A stretch of DNA of 63,133 nucleotides. It comes from an uncultured Lachnospira sp. (GTDB lineage: Bacteria; Bacillota; Clostridia; Lachnospirales; Lachnospiraceae). This document shows, piece by piece, positions 52,822 through 63,118 of this stretch (its first letter is position 1; every line of letters begins with the position of its first letter). The stretch lies in NCBI GenBank assembly GCA_944381165.1, contig CALWKC010000013.1, positions 1-63,133 of the forward strand, given 5' to 3'. Below the pieces are notes generated by a model that saw nothing but the letters and a program-made list of their open reading frames with translations, was not told the DNA's origin and searched no databases. A program made the translations under genes and the position numbers.

Positions 52822-53568
52822 TTATGCCTCCTGATATACGATTTTTTCAAGAAAAAGCGCATAGCTTTCCGCCGGCAGAGACATCTGCACCGGCTTTCCT
52901 TCAAGAATATCCCTTACAGCCTCCGGCTTTTTCAACCCGTTTCCGACGTCAAGCAGCATGCCCGCCATAAAGCGCGCCATATTGTGAAGAAAATCGTCCG
53001 CCGCAATTCTTATCTGAGCTTTGTCTCCCACGCTTTCAATTTCAATGCCGCTTATATTTCTGACGGTTGATTTGCTTTTTCTTGCCGTTGTAAATGCCTT
53101 AAAATCATGGCTTCCCTCAAAATACCGCGCTGCCTTCCTCATGGCCTCGAAATCCGGTTTTTCAAATGTATGGTATCTGTATCTTCTCTCAAACACATCC
53201 GCGACATCACCTGTGTCTAACTGATATACATAAACCTTTTGCTTCGCGTTTAACTGGCTGTGAAATCGCTCGCCGACCTCGCATGCGTCAAGCACCGCTA
53301 TGTCTCTTGGCAGATACCGGTTGAGATAGTTGCGTATCTCATATGGCTTCTTTCGTTCCTCCAGCTTAAAATTAATCGTCTGCTGTCTTGCATGTACGCC
53401 CTTTTCCGTTCTGCACCCGCAGAAAATCTGCACAGTCTCACCCGTCATCTTTCTGATGACCTCTGAAATCTTATATTCAACAGTGTTTAATGATTCATCT
53501 TTCCCCATTCTCTGCCAGCCGTCATACCTGCCGCCGTCATATTGGAGAAGCAGTTTGTAATTATACAT
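52822..53568 (-). CDS. truA: TruA-family pseudouridine synthase, atypical active site
   Basis: 248 residues with the TruA fold: YDGGRYDGWQR at the start, FHSQLNAKQKVYVYQ, GSHDFKAFTTARKS, DFLHNMARFMAGMLLDVG. The catalytic motif, normally GRTDAGVHA, reads CRTEKGVHA (residues ~52-60), so the nucleophilic Asp is Glu (codon gaa near 53398). Standard TruA modifies U38-40 of tRNAs. Whether this protein is active is open; Clostridia often carry two TruA paralogues. It sits between cheY (8 nt) and argS (6 nt). Confidence 0.88.
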   Translation of the reverse strand: MYNYKLLLQYDGGRYDGWQRMGKDESLNTVEYKISEVIRKMTGETVQIFCGCRTEKGVHARQQTINFKLEERKKPYEIRNYLNRYLPRDIAVLDACEVGERFHSQLNAKQKVYVYQLDTGDVADVFERRYRYHTFEKPDFEAMRKAARYFEGSHDFKAFTTARKSKSTVRNISGIEIESVGDKAQIRIAADDFLHNMARFMAGMLLDVGNGLKKPEAVRDILEGKPVQMSLPAESYALFLEKIVYQEA

Positions 53569-53576
53569 TCTATTAC

Positions 53577-53939
53577 CTATTCTTCCAAAACTTTTTCTAC
53601 CACCTTCAGAATAACCTCGCTCTCGAAAGGCTTTTGAATAAAATCAGCCGCCCCGCGCTTGAGCGCCTCTACCATGTTGGTTTTCTGACCTGCCGCAGTG
53701 ACCATAATGACTTTGGCATCTGCATCGTACTCCATAATCTCTCCGACAGCCTCAATTCCGTCCAAAACAGGCATTGTTATATCCATAGTAACCAAATCAG
53801 GCTTTAACTGCTTATACTTATCTATACCTTCCTGTCCGTTGACCGCCTCGCCTACTATCTGATGTCCCGCCTCTTCAAGCATATTTCTCAAAAATCTTCT
53901 CGACGTCTTAGAGTCATCTACAATCAATATCTTTGCCAT
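53577..53939 (-). CDS. CheY-like response regulator
   Basis: 120-residue stand-alone receiver. Acid pocket Asp8/Asp9, phosphorylated Asp53 (LVTMDITMP), Thr81 and Lys103 (IQKPF) are all intact. With no output domain it probably signals to the flagellar switch or to a partner. It directly follows the cheX-like gene (21 nt), a CheY-P phosphatase class, so the two likely form a module. Confidence 0.93.
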   Translation of the reverse strand: MAKILIVDDSKTSRRFLRNMLEEAGHQIVGEAVNGQEGIDKYKQLKPDLVTMDITMPVLDGIEAVGEIMEYDADAKVIMVTAAGQKTNMVEALKRGAADFIQKPFESEVILKVVEKVLEE

Positions 53940-53960
53940 ACCAAATCTCCCTCATTTTGA

Positions 53961-54557
53961 CTAATTACTTTTTAAACTTTTTAACCGTATCTCGTCAGAC
54001 ACTGACATAATCACATTAAATTTTACATCGGGCAGTCCCATCGTCACCACGTAGAAGCCGTTTTTCCCCGAAATATGCGCATCGCCGTAAAAAACCGGAG
54101 GTCTGAGCACAACTTCTACCGACTGGTCGCTAAGTTTTGTGGCAAACATACCATTTGTACAATTAATAAACTCGCAGACCGCATCGTACGCGTCCGCATC
54201 AAACTCTTCAAAATCCTCTCCCGCAAATCTTGACGCCACGCTCAGAAGCGCGTCGTCACTTCCCCCTATTGCAAAAAAGACTTCTTCGTCACCGTCCATC
54301 ATCTGACATCCCACAAAATGTTCCTTATATTCATCCTCCATATTAACCTGCTCAAGATAAACTTCATTTCCCATATAGTACTTCATGCTTTTAAGCACAC
54401 ACTGAAGCTGAAGATTATATCTTTCATTCTTGAGCGGCACAAAGGTGGAAACCATACTCTCAAGATTTCCGTCCTTAAGCACCTTAAGCTCGTCATCCGT
54501 GAATTTCTCTCCCTTGTGTTTCTTTGCTATGTAGCTGCTAAGCAAAACGTCTCTCAT
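53961..54557 (-). CDS. CheX-like phosphatase
   Basis: 198 residues from the ATG at 54557 (GGAGA upstream). The C-terminal half is a CheC/CheX-type domain with the signature EFINCTNGMFAT (ExxN), needed for CheY-P hydrolysis; the N-terminal ~70 residues are a separate helical part. It leads the cheX-cheY-truA-argS run and has its own promoter. Confidence 0.85.
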   Translation of the reverse strand: MRDVLLSSYIAKKHKGEKFTDDELKVLKDGNLESMVSTFVPLKNERYNLQLQCVLKSMKYYMGNEVYLEQVNMEDEYKEHFVGCQMMDGDEEVFFAIGGSDDALLSVASRFAGEDFEEFDADAYDAVCEFINCTNGMFATKLSDQSVEVVLRPPVFYGDAHISGKNGFYVVTMGLPDVKFNVIMSVSDEIRLKSLKSN

Positions 54558-54670
54558 AAAAATCTCCGTTTCTGTTCGTTTTAACACAAATAAAACCTAT
54601 GCGCCTCACAGGGCTCATTTGTATCAAAAACTTTATGCATTTTCTGCAAGTATACGACAATATCAAAATA

Positions 54671-54699
54671 AGTATACTCTAATCACCTGTATTGTGCAA
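54671..54699 (-). promoter_or_regulatory. Sigma-A promoter of cheX-led unit
   Basis: -35 TTGCAC (54694-54699), 17-nt spacer, -10 TATACT (54671-54676) on the minus strand, immediately after the guaB terminator. Confidence 0.75.
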
Positions 54700-54701
54700 G
54701 C

Positions 54702-54744
54702 AAAAAGAGAGCCCCGAAGCTCATTTCCGAGCCGGAACTCTCTT
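54702..54744 (-). terminator. guaB terminator
   Basis: A long stem with AAGAGAG and CTCTCTT at its base (54705-54711 with 54738-54744) and a paired GAGC/GCTC core, followed by T5 on the minus strand. Confidence 0.8.
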
Positions 54745-54749
54745 GATTT

Positions 54750-56335
<1,586 letters not shown>

Positions 56336-56341
56336 GTATAA

Positions 56342-56370
56342 ATATTATGTGACAATATAACAAATAGCAA
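56342..56370 (-). promoter_or_regulatory. Sigma-A promoter of guaB
   Basis: -35 TTGCTA (56365-56370), 17-nt spacer, -10 TAATAT (56342-56347) on the minus strand. Confidence 0.7.
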
Positions 56371-56404
56371 ATTAAAAGTCAAGAAATTTCCCAAAGAAAA
56401 TATG

Positions 56405-56486
56405 AACAAATGCATCAGCTCAGGCAGCGCCGTCCGCAAAGATGCCTGTGGCGCCCTCCCGCCGCTGAGCAGCTGACTTTGCTCAT
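56405..56486. repeat. Decayed copy of MITE internal module
   Basis: GCAGCTGACTTTGCTCAT (56469-56486) is identical to 21584-21601 inside the MITE, and the preceding ~50 nt show the same order of CGCAAAG, GGCGC and TCCCGC. The terminal inverted repeats are not seen here. Confidence 0.7.
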
Positions 56487-56514
56487 CTATATTAAACTAA
56501 ATTGCTGCGCTATA

Positions 56515-57063
56515 TTATTTTGTGTTTTCTGTCCTGCGCGTATAAGGCTTAAAATCATCCGGCACCTTATAAGCCTGTTTTGAGACACATTCCATGAATG
56601 CATTAAGCATTTCCTCCGACGGCTCAATATAAATTCTTTCAAGCTCATTGTTTGAATTAAATGTATATATTACCACACATGATTCATTTCCCTCATTCGA
56701 TGTATAATCATGAGTCCTCAGCTGTCTGTGCTCGAGTCTGAGTGCATCCTGCGAGCCAACCTGCGCCACAAGCTCTGCTTTGCTTATATCGTACACCCCG
56801 CATCTTCTTCTCCTGGTCCTCGCCATAATTCTGTCCACCGTCATCTCGCCGTCCACAAATGAATATTCATACTCGGCGTTGTAATATCTAAAAACAAAAA
56901 CAGTGAAAACGACCAGCACCGCAAACAATATTATTCCAAAAGCATTTGTCGCAGGAATAGTCGTTGCGGCAAGTATACAGGCGATAATCATAACTGCCTT
57001 GAATATAATTGAGTTCTTGGGAGCCTTTACTTTAATTATCTGTTCTGTTGATACGTTATACAT
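56515..57063 (-). CDS. Two-helix membrane protein (DUF6106-like)
   Basis: 182 residues. N-terminal ~20 residues, two membrane helices within about 20-60, then a PH-like soluble domain with EYEYSFVDGEMTVDRIMAR and RRRRCGVYDIS. I recall a clostridial family, DUF6106, with this layout; the number is from memory. The ATG at 57063 has GAGG 6 nt upstream. Function unknown. Confidence 0.82.
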   Translation of the reverse strand: MYNVSTEQIIKVKAPKNSIIFKAVMIIACILAATTIPATNAFGIILFAVLVVFTVFVFRYYNAEYEYSFVDGEMTVDRIMARTRRRRCGVYDISKAELVAQVGSQDALRLEHRQLRTHDYTSNEGNESCVVIYTFNSNNELERIYIEPSEEMLNAFMECVSKQAYKVPDDFKPYTRRTENTK

Positions 57064-57110
57064 AACCGTCCTCATTTCCTGAATATTTATTAAACATATT
57101 TTCTTTTTTT

Positions 57111-57139
57111 AATATACATCATCTGATACATTATGTCAA
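57111..57139 (-). promoter_or_regulatory. Sigma-A promoter of the DUF6106-like gene
   Basis: -35 TTGACA (57134-57139), 17-nt spacer, -10 TATATT (57111-57116) on the minus strand. Confidence 0.75.
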
Positions 57140-57149
57140 TGCATGAGCG

Positions 57150-57365
57150 CTGCGTTATCTCCCATATCGCTTCGCGATACGGGAGATACGCGCTGTCGCG
57201 CCCTTACCTCCTCCACTTTATCCTACGAACACTGCGTTATCTCCCATATCGCTTCGCGATACGGGAGATACGCGCTGTCGCGCCCTTACCTCCTCCACTT
57301 TATCCTACGAGCACTGCGTTATCTCCCATATCGCTTCGCGATACGGGAGATACGCGCTGTCGCGC
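57150..57365. repeat. 82-bp tandem repeat, two full copies and a partial
   Basis: Copies at 57150-57231, 57232-57313 and 57314-57365 are nearly identical. Each holds a 33-nt hairpin with TATCTCCC/GGGAGATA outer arms, a TATCGC/GCGATA inner stem and a TTC loop, then CGCGCTGTCGCG. TATCCTACGAGC (57301-57312) is also inverted at 57439-57450, enclosing the last copy and the groEL terminator. With the terminator this fills the 391-nt gap 57064-57454. Confidence 0.9.
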
Positions 57366-57370
57366 TATGT

Positions 57371-57432
57371 CATAACAAAAATAAGACCGCACTGATGTGC
57401 AAGCACATCGTGCGGTCTTATTTTTGTTATGT
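57371..57432. terminator. groEL terminator
   Basis: A perfect 20-bp outer stem, ATAACAAAAATAAGACCGCAC with its complement, encloses an inner 7-bp stem GATGTGC/GCACATC. A and T runs lie within the arms, so it can act on both strands. Confidence 0.88.
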
Positions 57433-57454
57433 CGCAGCGCTCGTAGGATACGCG

Positions 57455-59125
<1,671 letters not shown>

Positions 59126-59162
59126 TTAATTATTATAAAAATGTATTGGTCTGCAACAGCTT

Positions 59163-59447
59163 TTATTCGATAACAGCAAGAATATCTGACTGTTTAACAA
59201 TTATATACTCTTCGTCATCCAGCTTAACCTCTGTTCCCGCATACTTAGAATAAATAATCTTATCGCCGACCTTAACCTGCATTGTAACTTCTTTTCCGTC
59301 AACCATTCCGCCAGGTCCTACTGCCACAACCTCTGCCTGCTGCGGCTTTTCCTTTGCCTGACCAGGCAAAACAATTCCTGACTTTGTTGTCTCCTCTGCA
59401 ATTAATGCTTTAATTACGACTCTGTCGCCCAACGGTACTAACTTCAT
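59163..59447 (-). CDS. groES: Co-chaperonin GroES
   Basis: 94 residues, full length, with the mobile loop [20 protein letters not shown] and the roof segment. It caps GroEL. GGAGG precedes the ATG. It is the first gene of groES-groEL. Confidence 0.98.
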   Translation of the reverse strand: MKLVPLGDRVVIKALIAEETTKSGIVLPGQAKEKPQQAEVVAVGPGGMVDGKEVTMQVKVGDKIIYSKYAGTEVKLDDEEYIIVKQSDILAVIE

Positions 59448-59507
59448 AATTAATATTCCTCCATTCTGCTGTCATTTATTCTGTCTGTGCTGGCAGCCTA
59501 TATTTTG

Positions 59508-59534
59508 TTAGCACTCATTTATTTTGAGTGCTAA
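59508..59534. promoter_or_regulatory. CIRCE operator
   Basis: TTAGCACTC, nine bases, GAGTGCTAA: a perfect match to the HrcA operator, lying between the groES promoter and its start. Heat-shock control by HrcA is expected. Confidence 0.97.
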
Positions 59535-59547
59535 TCGCGATAACATT

Positions 59548-59576
59548 AAAATATCACTACCCTTTTTGTTTGTCAA
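59548..59576 (-). promoter_or_regulatory. Sigma-A promoter of groESL
   Basis: -35 TTGACA (59571-59576), 17-nt spacer, -10 TATTTT (59548-59553) on the minus strand, directly upstream of CIRCE. Confidence 0.85.
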
Positions 59577-59665
59577 CAGCTAATTCAAATATATTAATTA
59601 TTTAATGATTTGATTATATATTTTTTATAAATCTGTTCACTGCGACAAAGAAGAATAAAGACTAT

Positions 59666-60544
59666 CTATTTGCCTATTTTTTCAGTCTTTCCGTAATAGA
59701 ACAAATACTGCTGCGCATATCCGCCGTAGTTTCCGAAATGTCTGACTCCGTACTCCTCAATTTCTTTATTTGAGTGCTCCTTACCGTTAAAGTACATAAC
59801 CTCCATAATTCTCTTTATCCATACGTCCACCGGAAAAGCCTCTCTGTGTCCAAGTCCGAAAAGACTCACGCAGTTCGCCACCTTCATGCCTACGCCTTTA
59901 ATCTGCATAAGTCTGTTTCTGCACTCCTCTATGCCGCAGCTTTTCAGCTCTTCCTCGTTTAAAATACCGTCTTTTACAAACTGAACGGCATTCCATATGT
60001 AAGGAGCCCGAAAGCCCGTCTTGCACGCTCTCAATTCCTCCTCGCTCGCTGCGCTCAATTCCTCCGCCGTCGGAAATCTGTAAAACTCATTACCGTCTAT
60101 ACTTCCGAGATACTCGCCGTACCCCTTTGAAATATTTGCGACAATTTGCTTAATATGCGGTATCTGCTTATTCTGAGAAATTATAAACGAAATCAGCGTT
60201 TCAAAAAACTCCTGATTTAAAATACGCACGCCCCACATAGTCTCCACAGCCTCGCGGAGCTTTTCGTCATCATTAAGCAGAAAAGCTTTTATTTCACCGT
60301 AATCTCTGTCCAAATCAAAATAATGGCGCCATATGTTATCAAATTCTTCTATTCCGGTATTATAAAGGTACAGGCTGTTTCCATCCTGTTTCGCATGGAG
60401 CAGGTGCCCGTATGCGCTTATCCCGTATTCATTTTCTCCAAGCTTTATAAAATGAAAACACTGTCCGCACTCCATCGTCTGCCCCAAATCAAAATCCTTT
60501 AAATCACTTACGACAACTGTATTTTTTATTTCTTCTGCTTTCAT
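59666..60544 (-). CDS. 8-oxoguanine DNA glycosylase (OGG type)
   Basis: 292 residues from the ATG at 60544. N-terminal OGG domain (FDLGQTMECGQCFHF), helix-hairpin-helix with the catalytic Lys in IKGVGMKVANC and the Asp in FPVDVWIKRIM. It removes 8-oxoguanine from DNA and can cut the strand. GGGAGA lies 10 nt before the ATG. The preceding gap carries the repeated module with an extended -10 box. Confidence 0.94.
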   Translation of the reverse strand: MKAEEIKNTVVVSDLKDFDLGQTMECGQCFHFIKLGENEYGISAYGHLLHAKQDGNSLYLYNTGIEEFDNIWRHYFDLDRDYGEIKAFLLNDDEKLREAVETMWGVRILNQEFFETLISFIISQNKQIPHIKQIVANISKGYGEYLGSIDGNEFYRFPTAEELSAASEEELRACKTGFRAPYIWNAVQFVKDGILNEEELKSCGIEECRNRLMQIKGVGMKVANCVSLFGLGHREAFPVDVWIKRIMEVMYFNGKEHSNKEIEEYGVRHFGNYGGYAQQYLFYYGKTEKIGK

Positions 60545-60569
60545 ATCAATATATTCTCCCAAATGTAAT

Positions 60570-60701
60570 TTTGAACAAAGAGTTAGCAAGCGAACCCTCT
60601 CGCAAGGCGCGGATTCATAAGAATAATTGTCTTTCCGCTCCTCTGCAAGCCGGCAAAGCTGGCGCAGTGCCAGCCATAGGCGCTTTGTGCACATTATACC
60701 A
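60570..60701. repeat. Composite palindromic element upstream of OGG gene
   Basis: TTTGAACAAAGAGTT (60570-60584) recurs at 1991-2005. Further on are GCCGGC around AAA, CTGGC around GCAGT, and GTGCACATTATACCA (60687-60701), which recurs in the array at 35.6-35.8 kb. The end carries TGGTATAAT on the minus strand (60693-60701), facing the glycosylase gene. It fills much of the 333-nt gap 60545-60877. Confidence 0.75.
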
Positions 60702-60877
60702 CATCACCGGAAATGTACTGCAATTTTATTATTATTTTATAATTTATACTGTTTTGAGACTTTTCAATCTAAATTTAATGGAGTAATATAACAGCAGAAA
60801 GTTTAAAAAGGTATATGTACGCAGATAATCTTAATGTACTGTACCACAAAAACTTATTATAGCAGGAGGTTAATAAA

Positions 60878-61147
60878 ATGGCTAAAAAATTCAAAAAGAT
60901 ACTTGCAGCCACAGCTATCGCCGGAGCCATAGCCGCTGCCGTCACTGCACTCATAAACAGACACAGTAAAAAACAAAGTCAGAAACAATCCGAGGAAGAG
61001 GAACAGACACCCTCAACTGAAGATAATCTCAACACCTTAGATTTTGCGTCTATAAATAACGATACTCCGAGAGAATATGTATCGATAAGCATTAACCCGT
61101 ACCAAGAGGCGGACACGCAGACTCAGCCAGCACAGAAGCAGGCTTGA
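60878..61147 (+). CDS. Small secreted or anchored hypothetical protein
   Basis: 89 residues. Basic start, hydrophobic stretch (ILAATAIAGAIAAAVTALI, 8-26), then a Gln/Glu/Lys-rich low-complexity tail ending in TQTQPAQKQA. AGGAGG lies 8 nt before the ATG. The hydrophobic part could be an anchor or signal sequence without a clear cleavage site. No family recognised. Confidence 0.75.
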   Translation: MAKKFKKILAATAIAGAIAAAVTALINRHSKKQSQKQSEEEEQTPSTEDNLNTLDFASINNDTPREYVSISINPYQEADTQTQPAQKQA

Positions 61148-61195
61148 AACAGCATACGGCCTTCCTCCGGTACAGACAGGCGGCATTTTATACCT

Positions 61196-61314
61196 GAAAA
61201 AAATAAAAATGACAGCAGACAAGGGAAATAACAGCTGATATATATGTCCTAAGTAAATTCGGCAAACCGCCGGCTTAACCCGGATATATCACTTCTCTCT
61301 CAATGTCTGCTGTC
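61196..61314 (-). ncRNA. Structured element with terminator, candidate 3' RNA
   Basis: GACAGCAGACA (61211-61221) and its complement (61304-61314) enclose 82 nt that can form nested stems: AGGGAA/TTCTCT, GATATAT/ATATATC, TAAG/CTTA and CGGC/GCCG with an AAACC loop. On the minus strand the structure is followed by ATTTTTATTTTTTTC. It could be a small RNA made from the 3' end of the DUF6062 transcript, or just a complex terminator. It matches no RNA family that I know. Confidence 0.45.
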
Positions 61315-61330
61315 TTTAATTTATTGTCAG

Positions 61331-62065
61331 TTAATTCTTTTTACTCTTAGGCTCTTCAGGAAGTACAGACTCAGTCTTTATCATAGCCCTTACAAGAGAA
61401 TCCTTTGCGTTCTTCCACGGCTCCTGTGCATATTTATGGTCAAATTTATTAATAAACCATTCAACGTCATCACGGACTCTTTTCATATTTTCCAGATAAA
61501 GCCTGTTGGTTGTCTCAACAAACTCTGTCAGGTTCTGTCCGCTGAGCTTTCCCGATGCCGTCTCGATAAGCTCCCCGTAATGAGCTGTACAGAAGCCCTT
61601 GCAGCTTTGATATTTCCGGCGGAAACTCTCATCCTGCTTATACAGGTATATTATCGTATCCATATACCGCCTGAATGTATTTTCAATACGGTCGCATACA
61701 AAGCATTTCTGATGAAGTGATTTGGTATAATCCGTAACCGACAGCGGCTGCATCTTGCCAAACAGTGTTTTTCCCTTAACCGGCTCTGCCGATTTTGCCT
61801 CAATCTCGGCAATAACGCGGTCCATGTGCGTCTTCATCACAAGAGCAAAGCCAAGACGGTTTTCACAGTCATAGACAGCCTTAATATGCTTCTCGCAAAA
61901 CCCCATCTCGTCTGTCTTTGCCCTTATATCATCCTCCATATAGCTCGGTCCCATAGTGTACTCCACCGCAGCCTGCTCCAAAACATTTTTCATATAGCAG
62001 ACCGGACATTCACAGTCGCTGTCAAACGCATCATTTACCGGTATTGTAAATATTTTCTCTTTCAT
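61331..62065 (-). CDS. DUF6062-type Cys-rich protein
   Basis: 244 residues, soluble. Two similar halves: CPVCYM with GFCEKH, and CFVCDR with GFCTAH, suggesting two metal sites of CxxC plus Cys/His. I recall this as DUF6062, a clostridial family of unknown function. A good AAGGAAA ribosome site precedes the ATG. It follows the truncated cotJC-like gene in the same direction. Confidence 0.87.
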   Translation of the reverse strand: MKEKIFTIPVNDAFDSDCECPVCYMKNVLEQAAVEYTMGPSYMEDDIRAKTDEMGFCEKHIKAVYDCENRLGFALVMKTHMDRVIAEIEAKSAEPVKGKTLFGKMQPLSVTDYTKSLHQKCFVCDRIENTFRRYMDTIIYLYKQDESFRRKYQSCKGFCTAHYGELIETASGKLSGQNLTEFVETTNRLYLENMKRVRDDVEWFINKFDHKYAQEPWKNAKDSLVRAMIKTESVLPEEPKSKKN

Positions 62066-62147
62066 GATATGTTTCCTTTCCTTTTACGTCTGTATATTCT
62101 CATGCGTAAACATATGTTTATTGTTATTTTTATTATTCACTGTAATT

Positions 62148-62573
62148 CTATTTGCAATTCTTGTCAAATGCCGGATTAAACGCATAGAAATTTTTAGAAT
62201 TCAGTTTATCCTGAACTATTGACAAAGCTTCACCGAAACGCTGGAAATGCACAATCTCGCGCTCTCTCAAAAATCTTAACGGATCAAGCACATCCGGGTC
62301 ATCAGTGAGACGTATGAGATTGTCATATGTCGTTCGCGCCTTTTGCTCTGCTGCCATATCCTCTGTTAGGTCGGTAATCGCGTCGCCCTTTGACTGGAAC
62401 TCGCATGCGTTAAAAGGAATTCCTCCCGCCGCCTGCGGCCAGATAGCAGCCGTGTGGTCAACATAATACGCCTCAAACGGCGTTCCCTTCAACTGCTCAA
62501 CCGTCATATTTCTGGTGAGCTGATGCACCATTGTGCTTATCATTTCAAAATGTGCCAGTTCATCAGAACACAT
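62148..62573 (-). pseudogene. cotJC: N-terminally truncated CotJC-type manganese catalase
   Basis: 141 residues matching the C-terminal three quarters of CotJC/manganese catalase: SDELAHFEM (Glu and His ligands), YYVDHTAAIWP, FQSKGDAITDL, AAEQKARTTYDNL and FLREREIVHFQRFGEAL (Glu and His). The first ~50 residues, with the first Glu ligand, are absent. In frame upstream are ATG, four codons, GAA, TAA, then ERVIQG running into the ATG at 62573, so an N-terminal deletion with a new junction is likely. A good promoter remains upstream. It may be a decayed gene or a short protein lacking catalysis. Confidence 0.65.
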
Positions 62574-62631
62574 ACCTTGAATAACCCGCTCTTATTCTAT
62601 GTTTTTTGACATAATCTTCTCACATGGACAA

Positions 62632-62660
62632 ATCATATAACAATCCCGTTTTTATTACAA
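62632..62660 (-). promoter_or_regulatory. Sigma-A-like promoter of the truncated cotJC
   Basis: -35 TTGTAA (62655-62660), 17-nt spacer, -10 TATGAT (62632-62637) on the minus strand. Confidence 0.55.
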
Positions 62661-62700
62661 TAATTTTGACAATATTAAAAATAATTTTGCTTGTGATCGA

Positions 62701-62716
62701 GCGCTCAGCTCATAAG
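62701..62716. repeat. 16-nt fragment of MITE sequence
   Basis: GCGCTCAGCTCATAAG is identical to 21608-21623 inside the MITE, followed by a similar TGCAT.A stretch. The rest of the element is missing. Confidence 0.6.
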
Positions 62717-62826
62717 ATGCATAAATCTTAAAAATATGCACACCCTAAAAATGAAATCGGTTTAAACGATAGCAAGCACAGAAAAATGTTTATGCCGTCT
62801 TTCAAAGGCGGCGGAATGGAGAGTAT

Positions 62827-63018
62827 ATGGAAAATCTTGACGAAATCGTATGTACATGTCTTGGTGTTACAGGCAAAATGATTAAGGATGCCGTTGACGC
62901 CGGCGCCGGAACAGTCGAAGAGGTTCAGGACGCCACCGGAGCAGGAACAATATGCGGCTCATGTCTTGACGAGGTTTCTCGTCTTGTAGATATATTTGTG
63001 TCTGAACGCAGCAAATAA
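62827..63018 (+). CDS. BFD-like [2Fe-2S] protein
   Basis: 63 residues matching the bacterioferritin-associated ferredoxin-like domain: CTCLGVT near the start and CGSCLDEV later provide four Cys for a [2Fe-2S] cluster. Members act in iron release or as domains of larger redox enzymes. GGAG lies upstream of the ATG. Stand-alone gene with a terminator downstream. Confidence 0.9.
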   Translation: MENLDEIVCTCLGVTGKMIKDAVDAGAGTVEEVQDATGAGTICGSCLDEVSRLVDIFVSERSK

Positions 63019-63063
63019 ATGCTTAATTCAAGGCAAAAATACGAATTGCCTCTTAGAATAAAA

Positions 63064-63118
63064 AAGTGTCTTCGACACTTCAACCCCCTGTCCCCCATTC
63101 ATGGGGGAATTAGGGGTT
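63064..63118 (+). terminator. Hairpin pair after BFD-like gene
   Basis: AAGTGTC around a TTC loop (63064-63080), then a stem of AACCCC/GGGGTT enclosing CCCCCAT/ATGGGGG with a 2-nt loop (63082-63118), followed by TCTTTTT. Confidence 0.85.

Noticed and set aside
57150-57365. CRISPR array
   Set aside because: The period is 82 bp and the whole unit, including the supposed spacer, is nearly identical between copies; no cas genes.
61211-61314. Cyclic-di-GMP-I riboswitch, because of GGCAAACC in the loop
   Set aside because: The flanking helices, the tetraloop-receptor and the distal conserved bases do not match, and the element lies at the 3' ends of both neighbouring genes.
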